From the NCBI GenBank assembly GCA_003856375.1, contig CP034120.1, positions 2,108,001 to 2,172,000 of the forward strand: a stretch of 64,000 bases of DNA. Reading direction: 5' to 3'. The notes beneath the pieces are model-generated. The model saw only the letters and a list, made by a program, of their open reading frames with translations, was not told the DNA's origin and searched no databases. Each line of letters opens with the position of its first letter. Position 1 is the stretch's first letter. Both the position numbers and the translations under genes were made by a program. This document shows positions 33,660-42,349 of this stretch, one piece after another. This DNA comes from Glaciecola amylolytica (GTDB lineage Bacteria; Bacteroidota; Bacteroidia; Flavobacteriales_D; Crocinitomicaceae).

Positions 33660-36053
33660 ATGAAACTCCTCGCCCTACAAATCATACTGTTATTCGCATT
33701 TTCCATTTCCTGGGGACAAGGAAACGCGACCATCAGCGGTTATATTTCTGAGAAAAGTTCGGGCGAGCCAATCATCGGCGGACAGATTTACGTTCCATCT
33801 GTTCAAAAAGGCGCTTCTACCAATGAATTCGGGTTTTATTCACTGACTTTGCCCAAAGGTTCTTACCAGATTATTTACCGGGGCGGAGGACTTCCCAATG
33901 ACACACTCAGTATTCAATTGACAAACGATACGATAATCCAGGTCGAATTGGGTGAAACTACGGATATTGAAGAAGTTGAAATCAATGCCAAAAAGGGCGA
34001 CAATGTCAATTCTACCAAAATCGGTCAGATTGAACTGGATGTGAAAATGATGAAAAAACTTCCTGCCTTTTTGGGCGAAGTCGATATTTTAAAAATTATT
34101 CAATTGCTTCCCGGCGTTTCATCTGTGAGCGAAGGCGGCCAAGGTTTTTATGTTCGCGGCGGCGGTCCTGATCAGAATTTGGTTTTGTTGGACAATGCTC
34201 AGGTCTACAATGCTTCCCATTTGTTCGGATTCTTTTCTGTTTTCAATGCAGATGCAATCAAAAGTGTGAATCTCATAAAAGGAAGTATGCCCGCCAATTA
34301 CGGAGGTCGGCTTTCTTCCGTTCTCGAGGTAAACATGAATGAAGGAAACAATAAAAAATTCAAAGTAACCGGTGGTTTGGGGCTGATCTCTTCCCGGCTT
34401 ACTTTAGAAGGTCCGATTGTGAAAGACAAAGGGTCGTTTATTGTTTCTGCCAGAAGAACATACATCGATTTGTTCATGAAAGCCTTTATCAAAAAGTCGA
34501 GTTCTTTTTACGGCTCGAGCTATTTCTTTTATGATCTGAATGCCAAATTGAATTACCGTCTCGGGCCGAAAGACAAGATTTATTTAAGCGGATATTACGG
34601 AAAGGATCTCTTCAATTTCGGGAACAAAGAAGAAGATTTCAACGTTCGGATGCCCTGGGGAAACGGAATTGCGGCTTTGAGATGGAATCATCAGTTCAAC
34701 AGCAAGTTGTTCATGAATACCACAGCCACCTTAACGGATTACCTTTTCAGTTTTGGTTCGGAGCAAGATCAGTTTAAGTTCGAATTGAAATCCGGAATCC
34801 GCGATTATGGGGCAAAAGTTGAATTGTCTTACTTTCCGAATTCCCGAAACTCGATCAAAATGGGAGCGGATTATTTGTATCATACCTTCACTCCTACCAG
34901 TGTTTCCGCTTCACAGGACGACATTGTTTTCGACACCGGATTGGCACAGAAATTATTCAGTCACGAATCGGGAATTTATGTTCAGGACGAAGTTGATTTC
35001 ACTTCCTGGCTTCGGGTAAATGCAGGAATCCGCGTAAGCATGTATCAATTCACAGGACCTTTCACGCGTTACTACAAAGGAATCAGTGGTCATACCGATT
35101 CCACAAAGACCTACAAAAAGGGCGAAATCATTCAATCCTTCTTCGGTTTCGAACCACGAATTGCTGCCCGTTTTCTGTTAAAAGACAAAAGTTCCATCAA
35201 AGCCGGATTTACATACAACAATCAATACGTTCACCTGGCTAGTTTGAGCGCAGTTTCTCTTCCTACCGATATCTGGTATCCGAGTACAGACAAAGCCAAA
35301 CCGCAAAAAGGCTGGCAGGCAAGTTTGGGTTATTTCCGGAATTTCAACAAAGACAAATGGGAAACCTCCGTTGAAGTCTACTACAAAAAGATGGAGAACG
35401 TCATTGAGTTCAAACAGGGAGCTTTACCTACAGACAATGTCAATGACAACACCGATAATTTGTTGGTTTACGGAACAGGCTGGAGTTACGGAGCGGAATT
35501 CTTCATCAAACGTACCTTCGGGAAACTAACAGGCTGGATCGGATACACACTTGCAAGATCGGATCGTTATTTTCCGGATATTCAGGACACCAAATACCCC
35601 GCAAAATATGACCGCCGGCATGATTTAACGCTTGTGGGAACTTACGAACTGAACAAACGCTGGACCTTTGGGTTCTCCTTCATTTATGCATCCGGAAACA
35701 CCTTGACGTTGCCAAACAGCTGGTATTTCAACAATCAGGATCTGTTGTTCAACTACGGTCCGAGAAATTCCACCCGGATGGCTCCGTATCATCGTCTGGA
35801 TCTTTCGGCAACGTGGTACGACAAACCGACAAAAACGAAAATCGACAAAAAGACGGGAGAGAAAATTGAAGTTCAGAAGAAGTTCCGTCAAAATGTGGCT
35901 TTCTCTGTTTACAATGTTTATAACCGCGCCAATCCTTATTTTTTGTATATTGATAACGATGGAAATATCACTTCGAACGATTTTAAAATTTCAGTCAAGC
36001 AAGTGTCATTGTTTCCGATTTTACCAAGTATAACATGGAATTTCGAGTTTTAA
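33660..36053 (+). CDS. TonB-dependent receptor with carboxypeptidase-regulatory-like domain
   Basis: This 797-residue outer-membrane receptor has a signal peptide (about 1-19, ending ISWGQ). A carboxypeptidase-D regulatory-like beta-sandwich follows at about 22-110 (TISGYISEKSSGEPIIGGQI, FGFYSLTLPKGSY). Next come a plug domain at about 130-235 (LPGVSSVSEGGQGFYVRGGGPDQNLVLLD, MPANYGGRLSSVLEV) and a 22-strand-type barrel ending SITWNFEF with a C-terminal aromatic. No SusD gene is present. Instead the last 19 bases overlap a DUF4249 lipoprotein gene, the pairing usual for this receptor class. The substrate is unknown. Confidence 0.93.
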   Translation: MKLLALQIILLFAFSISWGQGNATISGYISEKSSGEPIIGGQIYVPSVQKGASTNEFGFYSLTLPKGSYQIIYRGGGLPNDTLSIQLTNDTIIQVELGETTDIEEVEINAKKGDNVNSTKIGQIELDVKMMKKLPAFLGEVDILKIIQLLPGVSSVSEGGQGFYVRGGGPDQNLVLLDNAQVYNASHLFGFFSVFNADAIKSVNLIKGSMPANYGGRLSSVLEVNMNEGNNKKFKVTGGLGLISSRLTLEGPIVKDKGSFIVSARRTYIDLFMKAFIKKSSSFYGSSYFFYDLNAKLNYRLGPKDKIYLSGYYGKDLFNFGNKEEDFNVRMPWGNGIAALRWNHQFNSKLFMNTTATLTDYLFSFGSEQDQFKFELKSGIRDYGAKVELSYFPNSRNSIKMGADYLYHTFTPTSVSASQDDIVFDTGLAQKLFSHESGIYVQDEVDFTSWLRVNAGIRVSMYQFTGPFTRYYKGISGHTDSTKTYKKGEIIQSFFGFEPRIAARFLLKDKSSIKAGFTYNNQYVHLASLSAVSLPTDIWYPSTDKAKPQKGWQASLGYFRNFNKDKWETSVEVYYKKMENVIEFKQGALPTDNVNDNTDNLLVYGTGWSYGAEFFIKRTFGKLTGWIGYTLARSDRYFPDIQDTKYPAKYDRRHDLTLVGTYELNKRWTFGFSFIYASGNTLTLPNSWYFNNQDLLFNYGPRNSTRMAPYHRLDLSATWYDKPTKTKIDKKTGEKIEVQKKFRQNVAFSVYNVYNRANPYFLYIDNDGNITSNDFKISVKQVSLFPILPSITWNFEF

Positions 36054-36991
36054 GTCTTTTCCTGAGTTTAATCGTTCTTCTTTCGGCATGTACCAAAGAA
36101 GTGAAAATTGATATTCCCGGATACGAAGAAAAAATCGTGGTTGACGGACGCATTGAAACCGGTATGCCGCCAATCGTGCTTTTATCCAAAACTCAGGACA
36201 TTTATTCTCCGACCACGCTCGAAGCTTTTTTAAACGGTTTTCAATCCGGTGCAACAGTTACCGTTTCGGATGGCACAACGACAGTCGTTCTGGATGAAAT
36301 CTGTTCGGATAATCTTCCTCCCGGAAGTGAAGCCATGGCTGCTGCTTTATTCGGAATTCCGGAAGAAGAACTTGCCAATTACCATCTTTGCGCATATTCA
36401 ACTTTCAATACCGCTATCTGGGGACAAGTCGGAAAAACCTATTCACTGAAAGTAGAATTGAACGGACAAACCTATACTTCCAGTACGCAAATCGTGAATC
36501 CTACTCCACTCGATGCTGTTTTCTGGGTTCAAGATCCCGGTGCAAATCCCGGATATGGTTTTTCATGGGCCACTTTATCCGATCCGGGAGGTCAATACGA
36601 TGCATATATGTGGGAAGTGAAGCGCATCAATATGGTGGATGGAGCTACAAAAGATCCGAATTTCAAAACAACATTCAGCCCGGTGATCGACGATGAGTTT
36701 TTCAATGGCCAAACCTTCAATTTCTATTACGAAAACCCTTTTACCTGGGATGATAACTCGGTAGCAGACAAAAACAAGGGATACTACAAAGAAGGAGATT
36801 CGGTTGCTATTAAGTTCTCAAAACTGGATGCAACAGTGTATAATTTCCTGGAGAAAAAATACATGCAGCTGCAAACTGCCGGAAATCCGTTTGCTGCGCC
36901 GACAACTATTCCAACCAACATTCAGGGAGGAGCAATCGGGCTTTGGGCCGGATATTCTCCTTCGTTTGATACGCTTTACTGTGTTCCATAA
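36035..36991 (+). CDS. DUF4249 domain lipoprotein
   Basis: This 318-residue protein begins with a lipoprotein signal (MEFRVLSLFLSLIVLLSACTK; lipobox LSAC, acylated Cys19). It continues with KVDIPGYEEK-like and KIVVDGRIETGMPPIVLLSKTQ, the opening of the DUF4249 family. A beta-sandwich with SGATVTVSDGTTTVVL and KTYSLKVELNGQTYTSSTQI is followed by a region rich in aromatics. The gene overlaps the receptor gene by 19 bases, implying coupled translation and probably a surface complex with the receptor. The ligand is unknown. Confidence 0.9.
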   Translation: MEFRVLSLFLSLIVLLSACTKEVKIDIPGYEEKIVVDGRIETGMPPIVLLSKTQDIYSPTTLEAFLNGFQSGATVTVSDGTTTVVLDEICSDNLPPGSEAMAAALFGIPEEELANYHLCAYSTFNTAIWGQVGKTYSLKVELNGQTYTSSTQIVNPTPLDAVFWVQDPGANPGYGFSWATLSDPGGQYDAYMWEVKRINMVDGATKDPNFKTTFSPVIDDEFFNGQTFNFYYENPFTWDDNSVADKNKGYYKEGDSVAIKFSKLDATVYNFLEKKYMQLQTAGNPFAAPTTIPTNIQGGAIGLWAGYSPSFDTLYCVP

Positions 36992-37132
36992 AGAATTGAA
37001 AAGACCATTAGTACTGATTACTTGAATAGATTCTATCTCACAAGGTTCTACTTTTTCAATTTTACATTATCAATTTTCAATTACAGGAGTTATTCACGAA
37101 ATTTTGTTATTTTCATTTTTGACTTCGTCGTT

Positions 37133-37160
37133 TTGAACTGAGCGATAGATGTTACCTTTG
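37133..37160 (+). promoter_or_regulatory. Promoter of the acyltransferase/GNAT operon, abutting the start codon
   Basis: TTG (37133-37135), 17 bases, then TACCTTTG (37153-37160). The box ends one base before the first ATG (37162), so the usual start point 5-8 bases further on would fall at or after both ATGs (37162, 37165). Either the mRNA is leaderless or translation starts at a later non-ATG codon. Confidence 0.55.
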
Positions 37161-37161
37161 T

Positions 37162-37980
37162 ATGATGAAACAACAAGAAGATTTCATAAATGTCCGCAGA
37201 TTAATCCAAAGCAAAAATCCCCGTTTGATAAAGTGGATTCCGGGCTTCATTATTCGGTATCTGGAACGAATTCTTCATCAAAAAGAAATCAACGACTTTC
37301 TAAATACCCACGATTCTAAAAATCAGGATTTTTGTAAGGAAGTACTTGCTGAAATCGGTGTTACCTATTCCATTTCAGGGGTCGAGAATATTCCTAAAAC
37401 CGGGAAATGCATCGTTGTGATGAATCACCCGCTTGGTGGAATGGATGCAATGGCCTTGGTAGACGGTTTGCGCGATCACCGGACGGATATCAAATTCATT
37501 GTAAATGATTTGCTCTTGAATCTGGATCCTTTAAAAGAAATTTTTGTCGGAGTGAACAAGCACGGAAAAACCAAAAGCAGTTCCCTGATGCAGGTAAACA
37601 ATCTGTTTGCTTCCGATCAGTTGGTATGTGTTTTCCCGGCAGGATTAGTGAGCCGTAAGAAAAAAGGAGTGGTGAAAGATCTGGAATGGAAGAAAACCTT
37701 CGTAAAACAGGCTCGGCAAAATGATCAGACAATCGTTCCCGTTCATATCGACGGAGAGTTGTCAAACTTCTTTTACCGTTTGGCGAATTTTCGTAAATTT
37801 CTGGGAATAAAGGTCAACATCGAAATGCTGTATCTGGCCGATGAAATGTTTCGTCAAAAAGGAAAGCACATTCAGTTTACTGTTGGAGAACCCATTGAAG
37901 CAAACTCATTAGACACCAAAATATCTGACGTGAAATGGGCCGAATGGTTCAGAAATCACATATATACATTGAAGAAATAA
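37162..37980 (+). CDS. Lysophospholipid/ornithine-lipid acyltransferase (PlsC-like)
   Basis: This 272-residue membrane-associated acyltransferase has the active-site block VVMNHPLGGMDAMALVDGL, in which the catalytic His and Asp are five residues apart rather than the usual four. VGVNKHGKTKSSSLMQVN and VCVFPAGLVSRKKKGVVKDLEWKKTFV (acceptor site, P-x-G) follow. The hemolysin-type GNAT gene follows after 5 bases. That pair matches OlsA/OlsB, which make ornithine lipids: OlsB N-acylates ornithine and OlsA adds the second acyl chain (inference from context). A strong promoter abuts the start codon. Confidence 0.85.
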   Translation: MMKQQEDFINVRRLIQSKNPRLIKWIPGFIIRYLERILHQKEINDFLNTHDSKNQDFCKEVLAEIGVTYSISGVENIPKTGKCIVVMNHPLGGMDAMALVDGLRDHRTDIKFIVNDLLLNLDPLKEIFVGVNKHGKTKSSSLMQVNNLFASDQLVCVFPAGLVSRKKKGVVKDLEWKKTFVKQARQNDQTIVPVHIDGELSNFFYRLANFRKFLGIKVNIEMLYLADEMFRQKGKHIQFTVGEPIEANSLDTKISDVKWAEWFRNHIYTLKK

Positions 37981-37985
37981 ATCAT

Positions 37986-38900
37986 ATGAAACCAATTATA
38001 CCAGCTGTAGATAAAGAACTCATCAAAAAAGAACTCGCTGAGGCCGGGATGATCCGAACTACGCGAAAAGGTGACAACGAAATCTATTTTGTCAATATCC
38101 ATAATTCACCCAATGTTGTTCGCGAAATCGGGCGATTGAGAGAAATCACTTTTCGTTTTGCAGGCGGCGGAACGGGCGAAGAACTTGATTTGGATGAATA
38201 TGACACGCAAAAAATCTGCTACAATCAATTGATTGTTTGGTCTCCCGAAGACGAAGAAATTATTGGCGGTTACCGCTTCATTGTTTGCAATGATGCTACA
38301 GACAGCGACGGAGTGATTCACCTTTCAACGACTCATTATTTCGACTTTTCGGAACGTTTTATCAAAGATTATCTGCCTACAACCTGTGAATTAGGTCGAA
38401 GCTGGGTTCAGCCGAATTATCAGCCGGCACAAAATCCGCGCAAAGGACTTTTTGCATTGGACAACATTTGGGACGGATTGGGAGCACTTGTCCGCCATTA
38501 TCCGAACATCCGTTATTTCTTCGGAAAAGTGACCATGTATCCATATTACAATCGTGAAGCGCGCGATTTCCTTTTACATTTCATGCATCATTACTTTCCG
38601 GATACGGAAAATCTGATGAAGCCGTTCCATCCCCTGGTTACGAATTATGACACCACTTTTGTTGAAGAACAACTGAGAGGTCTGGACTTCAAGGATGGTT
38701 TCAAAGTTCTGAACAGTTTCGTTCGCCAGCACGGTGAAAATGTTCCTCCGCTGGTAAACATTTACATGCATCTTTCTCCAACGATGAAAACATTCGGAAC
38801 TGCTGTGAATGCGGAATTCGGGAATGTAGAGGAAACTGGAATTTTAGTAACAATTGAGGATGTTTATCCGGATAAAAAAGAACGTCATTTAACTTACTGA
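37986..38900 (+). CDS. Hemolysin-type GNAT N-acyltransferase (OlsB-like)
   Basis: This roughly 304-residue protein is of the COG3176 putative hemolysin group, whose characterised member OlsB transfers an acyl chain from ACP to ornithine. Visible segments are NVVREIGRLREITFRFAGGGTGEELDLDEYD, QLIVWSPEDEEIIGGYRFIV (GNAT-like core) and CELGRSWVQPNYQPAQNPRKGLFALD. The start ATG 37986 (MKPIIPAVDK) lies 5 bases after the upstream stop; a longer frame from 37935 would overlap that gene and add 17 unrelated residues. A DinB gene follows after 4 bases. Confidence 0.87.
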   Translation: MKPIIPAVDKELIKKELAEAGMIRTTRKGDNEIYFVNIHNSPNVVREIGRLREITFRFAGGGTGEELDLDEYDTQKICYNQLIVWSPEDEEIIGGYRFIVCNDATDSDGVIHLSTTHYFDFSERFIKDYLPTTCELGRSWVQPNYQPAQNPRKGLFALDNIWDGLGALVRHYPNIRYFFGKVTMYPYYNREARDFLLHFMHHYFPDTENLMKPFHPLVTNYDTTFVEEQLRGLDFKDGFKVLNSFVRQHGENVPPLVNIYMHLSPTMKTFGTAVNAEFGNVEETGILVTIEDVYPDKKERHLTY

Positions 38901-38904
38901 TAAG

Positions 38905-39348
38905 ATGAAACACGAATTCGAACGCTGTTTTGTAAAGGATCTCGATTCACTGGCGAAAGAAATCGAGCTCTGTGATGAAGAAACGCTTTTGTGGCATGCT
39001 CCTCCGGGAGTAACGAATTCGATCGGAAATCTGAGTCAGCATCTGATTGGGAATCTGAATCATTTTATTGGCACAACGATTGGAAAAACCGGCTATGTAA
39101 GAAATCGTGAAGCCGAGTTTTCAGAACGCTATTTTACGAAAGCGGAATTGATCTCCGAACTCGCTAAAACCTCCGAAATGATCCGCGAAGTTCTGAGTTC
39201 AGTAACAGAAGAACAGTTGAATGAAATTTATCCCTATGAAACCTTCGGATATCCGATGACGACCAACCACATGATTGCAAAATTGGCAAGTCATTTGGGT
39301 TATCATTTGGGACAGATTAATTATTTGAGAAGAATCTTACAGAATTGA
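38905..39348 (+). CDS. DinB family protein
   Basis: This 147-residue four-helix-bundle protein of the DinB/YfiT superfamily shows LLWHAPPGVTNSIGNLSQHLIGNLNHFI near the N-terminus (His in LSQHLIGN) and HMIAKLASHLGYHLGQINYLRR at the C-terminus. The histidines in these segments are the usual metal ligands. Roles range from thiol transferases to unknown damage response. It starts 4 bases after the GNAT gene and is convergent with rnz, 18 bases apart. Confidence 0.88.
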   Translation: MKHEFERCFVKDLDSLAKEIELCDEETLLWHAPPGVTNSIGNLSQHLIGNLNHFIGTTIGKTGYVRNREAEFSERYFTKAELISELAKTSEMIREVLSSVTEEQLNEIYPYETFGYPMTTNHMIAKLASHLGYHLGQINYLRRILQN

Positions 39349-39366
39349 AAATGGAGAATTTTCAAG

Positions 39367-40278
39367 TTACACTTTAAACACGTCTCCATCTTCCACCACT
39401 CTTACGTTTTCAAACACTTTGGATGCTTCTTCCTGATGTTTCAAACTGTTGTCATAGCGCGCGCTCAAATGTCCCAATAACAATTTCCCTACTTCGGCTT
39501 GTTTTGCGATAATCGCAGCTTGTTCGGCAGTACTGTGGAACGTTTGCTTTGCACGGTCAGCTTTATCATTCAGGAAAGTTGCTTCGTGATAAAGCAAATC
39601 TGCGTTTTTGATATAGGCCACAATGCGCTCATCAAAAATGGTATCTGAGCAATAAGCGTATGATTTACTCGGTTTTTGAGGATAAGTGTAATCTTCGAAA
39701 TAAATCGTTTCTCCGGAATCCAGTTCCACATTCATTCCCTGTTTCAACTTCGGAATCAAAGTCAGTGAAAGTCCGGCTTCCTGGAAAAGTTCCGCATTCA
39801 GTTTTCGCTCTTTCTTCTTTTCCTTAATCAAAAAACCGTTTGTAGGAACGCGGTGACTCAAAGGAAACGTCCAGATTTCAATTAATTTATCTTCAAAAAT
39901 CAATTTGTGTTCTTTTCCGTTCAGAGCCACAAAATGAAGTCCGAAACCAAGTCTGGCTCCTCCTACTTCGAGTTGCAGCCGGATAATTTGTTCCAGTTCT
40001 TCCGGACCGTAAATCGTCAGATCTTTGTCGCGTCCCAACAAATGAAGTGTACTCAACAAACCAACCAACCCGAAGAAATGATCTCCGTGCAGATGGGAAA
40101 TTAAAATGTGATTGATTTTCTGAATGTGGACGTGATTTTTCCGCAATTGAACCTGCGTTCCTTCACCACAATCGATTAAAATATGCCGGTCGTTGCATTG
40201 AACATATTGTGAAGTCGGATTTCTGAGAGAAGTAGGTAACGCCGCTCCGGATCCCAATATGCAGACTTCAAAATTCAT
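39367..40278 (-). CDS. rnz: Ribonuclease Z
   Basis: This 303-residue zinc endonuclease matures tRNA 3' ends. It begins FEVCILGSGAALPTSLRNPTS and has the metallo-beta-lactamase motif ISHLHGDHFFG (His62, His64, Asp66, His67), the glycine-rich CGEGTQVQLRK, and CSDTIFDERI and HEATFLNDKADRAKQTFHST downstream, all typical of bacterial RNase Z. It starts 4 bases after the STAS gene, a tight bicistron that I cannot explain by function. Confidence 0.94.
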   Translation of the reverse strand: MNFEVCILGSGAALPTSLRNPTSQYVQCNDRHILIDCGEGTQVQLRKNHVHIQKINHILISHLHGDHFFGLVGLLSTLHLLGRDKDLTIYGPEELEQIIRLQLEVGGARLGFGLHFVALNGKEHKLIFEDKLIEIWTFPLSHRVPTNGFLIKEKKKERKLNAELFQEAGLSLTLIPKLKQGMNVELDSGETIYFEDYTYPQKPSKSYAYCSDTIFDERIVAYIKNADLLYHEATFLNDKADRAKQTFHSTAEQAAIIAKQAEVGKLLLGHLSARYDNSLKHQEEASKVFENVRVVEDGDVFKV

Positions 40279-40282
40279 TCAA

Positions 40283-40621
40283 TCAATTCAAGACAGCTTT
40301 TGCTTCGTCTAATGTTTCTGAAATAGTCAATACTTTGTCCAATTGAGCGATTCGGATCATTTTAGCCACATTCTCCTGCAGTCCGCAAAGGATAAATTGT
40401 CCGTTTGTGTCTTTACATAAGCGATTTGCAGTCAGAATAGCAGACAAACCTGAAGAATCACAGTATCTGGATTTGGAAAGGTCTAAAATCATGGAATTAA
40501 CTCCTTTTTTACTTAAAACGAGTAATTCATTTTTCAATTCAGAAGCATTCGAAGCATCCAGTTTTTCTACAGATGATTGGATGACCGCAAAGTTGGTATC
40601 TTGTGCAATAATAAAATTCAT
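40283..40621 (-). CDS. STAS domain protein (anti-sigma factor antagonist-like)
   Basis: This 112-residue single STAS domain has the phosphorylatable serine loop in ILDLSKSRYCDSSGLSAILT (DSSGL at 55-59). N- and C-terminal strands are as in SpoIIAA-like anti-anti-sigma factors. In Bacteroidota such proteins serve kinase/phosphatase switches; a SiaB-like kinase gene is 5 kb away at 45422. A -7 box TACATTTG (40646-40639) lies upstream. It is followed by rnz after 4 bases. Confidence 0.9.
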   Translation of the reverse strand: MNFIIAQDTNFAVIQSSVEKLDASNASELKNELLVLSKKGVNSMILDLSKSRYCDSSGLSAILTANRLCKDTNGQFILCGLQENVAKMIRIAQLDKVLTISETLDEAKAVLN

Positions 40622-40638
40622 TTTGCCACAGTGTTTAT

Positions 40639-40646
40639 CAAATGTA
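40639..40646 (-). promoter_or_regulatory. -7 box of the STAS-rnz operon
   Basis: TACATTTG on the minus strand matches TAnnTTTG and ends 17 bases before the ATG at 40621. No TTG is found at -33. Confidence 0.5.
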
Positions 40647-40687
40647 ACAAATTATTCGTTCTTAGAGTTTGAATGTTAAAAAGACTT

Positions 40688-41617
40688 TTAACGACCGATT
40701 TTAGCAGCAAGCAAATAAATTGCCGCCATGCGCACCGCCACACCGTTTTCAACCTGCTGAAGAATAATCGATTGCTTTGAATCAGCCACGTCAGAAGTGA
40801 TTTCTACTCCGCGGTTAATTGGTCCGGGATGCATGACGATAATTTCCTTATCCAGGCTGTCGAGGATTTCCTTATTCAAGCCATATTGCATGGAATACTC
40901 TCTCAAGCTCGGGAAATATTGAATATCCTGGCGCTCAAGCTGAATTCGAAGCATGTTTGCAACATCACACCACTCCAAAGCTCTTCGAAGGTTGTGTTCT
41001 ACTTTGATTCCAAGAATATCGATGTATTTCGGGATTAAGGTTGTTGGTCCGCAAACCATGACTTCAGCTCCCAGTTTTTGTAAGGTGTAAATATTTGAAA
41101 GAGCAACACGCGAATGCAGGATGTCTCCGACGATCACCACTTTTTTCCCTTCAACGGAACCCAATTTTTCACGGATCGAAAAAGCATCCAACAAACCTTG
41201 TGTCGGGTGTTCGTGCGTTCCGTCTCCTGCGTTGATGACACAGGTATTGGTGCGTTCCGAAAGGAATTTCGCCGCTCCCGGATTCGGGTGGCGCATCACC
41301 ACCATATCCACTTTCATGGAAAGGATGTTGTTCACCGTATCGATCAATGTTTCCCCTTTCTTAACGGAACTGGAACTTGCCGAAAAGTTTACCACATCTG
41401 CAGAAAGCCGTTTTTCAGCCAATTCAAAGGAAAGTCTTGTACGGGTAGAATTTTCAAAAAAGAGATTGGCAATCGTGATATCGCGAAGAGATGGAACTTT
41501 TTTGATCGGTCGATTAATAACTTCTTTAAAACTATCAGCAGTTTTAAATATCAATTCGATGTCCTGACGGGTCAGGTCTCGAATTCCAACTAAATGATCA
41601 ACACTTAAATGCTCCAT
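40688..41617 (-). CDS. pyrB: Aspartate carbamoyltransferase catalytic subunit
   Basis: This 309-residue enzyme makes carbamoyl-aspartate, the committed step of pyrimidine synthesis. The carbamoyl-phosphate site is FENSTRTRLSFE (54-65), with VVMRHPNPGAAKFL, INAGDGTHEHPTQGLLDA and MHPGPINRGVEI. Its ATG overlaps the pyrR stop by one base (TAATG), so the two are translationally coupled. No pyrI regulatory subunit is adjacent. Confidence 0.96.
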   Translation of the reverse strand: MEHLSVDHLVGIRDLTRQDIELIFKTADSFKEVINRPIKKVPSLRDITIANLFFENSTRTRLSFELAEKRLSADVVNFSASSSSVKKGETLIDTVNNILSMKVDMVVMRHPNPGAAKFLSERTNTCVINAGDGTHEHPTQGLLDAFSIREKLGSVEGKKVVIVGDILHSRVALSNIYTLQKLGAEVMVCGPTTLIPKYIDILGIKVEHNLRRALEWCDVANMLRIQLERQDIQYFPSLREYSMQYGLNKEILDSLDKEIIVMHPGPINRGVEITSDVADSKQSIILQQVENGVAVRMAAIYLLAAKIGR

Positions 41618-42156
41618 TATTCGGGTGTATACAATACAATTTTATCCATTCCTTCACTGTTCTTCCATTCCACCGTTACGCGTTCGGAATCGAGTGTATC
41701 TACAGCTTTTCCAACATAATCTGCCTGAATAGGCAAATCGCGCTGAAATCTGCGGTCTATCAATACCATCAGTTCAACTCTGAGCGGTCTACCAAATGCC
41801 ATCAAGGCGTCCAGTCCCGAACGAATCGTTCTTCCGGTGTATAAAACGTCGTCAACCAGAACTACGTTTTTTCCTTCTATCGTAAAATCAATGTTTGTGA
41901 CATTCGGAATCAGCGGTTTTTCTCTTCTTCTGAAATCATCGCGGTAGAAAGTGATATCCAGCTGTCCGCAAATAATTTTCTCCTGTCTGACAGATTCCAA
42001 AATTTCTTTCAATCTTTCGAGCACAAAAATTCCTCTCGGCTGCAATCCGATCAATACAGTATTGGAGAAATCATCGTGATTTTCGATTAATTGATAAGCA
42101 AGACGGTTCATGGTTAATTGAACCTGCTGTTCATCTAAAATGACTTGCTTTTCCAT
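41617..42156 (-). CDS. pyrR: Bifunctional PyrR: pyr regulator/uracil phosphoribosyltransferase
   Basis: This roughly 179-residue protein of the PyrR family has VLIGLQPRGIFVLERL, ITFYRDDFRRREK and the PRPP loop VVLVDDVLYTGRT (99-110 from this start). In Bacillus PyrR binds a leader RNA loop and also makes UMP from uracil. The start 42156 (MEKQVILDEQQ) is chosen because a complete promoter (TTG-N19-TAAATTTG, 42191-42162) ends five bases before it, placing the earlier TTG (42216) and ATG (42195) codons upstream of transcription. No leader with antiterminator hairpins can precede the gene in that case. pyrB follows with a one-base overlap. Confidence 0.92.
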   Translation of the reverse strand: MEKQVILDEQQVQLTMNRLAYQLIENHDDFSNTVLIGLQPRGIFVLERLKEILESVRQEKIICGQLDITFYRDDFRRREKPLIPNVTNIDFTIEGKNVVLVDDVLYTGRTIRSGLDALMAFGRPLRVELMVLIDRRFQRDLPIQADYVGKAVDTLDSERVTVEWKNSEGMDKIVLYTPE

Positions 42157-42161
42157 CGAGA

Positions 42162-42191
42162 CAAATTTAATAAAAGGATTCAATTCATCAA
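42162..42191 (-). promoter_or_regulatory. Promoter of pyrR-pyrB, nearly abutting the start codon
   Basis: On the minus strand TTG (42191-42189), 19 bases and TAAATTTG (42169-42162) match the Bacteroidota consensus fully. The pyrR ATG at 42156 is five bases past the box, so the transcript would be leaderless or almost so. Confidence 0.65.
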
Positions 42192-42314
42192 CCATTTTTT
42201 GGTTTTTATCTGTCAAAACTAAATCGTTTTAAACTTATTCTTTCTTTTATGAAAAGATTAAAAATCAATTTTTTACCGTTCAATCAATAAAGTAAATATT
42301 TTACTCATTTTTTA

Positions 42315-42344
42315 TTGATTTAAGAAAAAGATAACGTACATTTG
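42315..42344 (+). promoter_or_regulatory. Plus-strand promoter without a downstream gene
   Basis: TTG (42315-42317), exactly 19 bases, TACATTTG (42337-42344). It points to the right, away from pyrR, into a gap that ends at the convergent SUI1 gene. It fits a promoter for the candidate RNA at 42350-42480. Confidence 0.6.
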
Positions 42345-42349
42345 AGACA

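Noticed and set aside
36388-36696. Frames overlapping the DUF4249 gene in other phases
   Set aside because: The DUF4249 frame has a lipobox, coupled start and family motifs; the others have neither start signals nor plausible composition.
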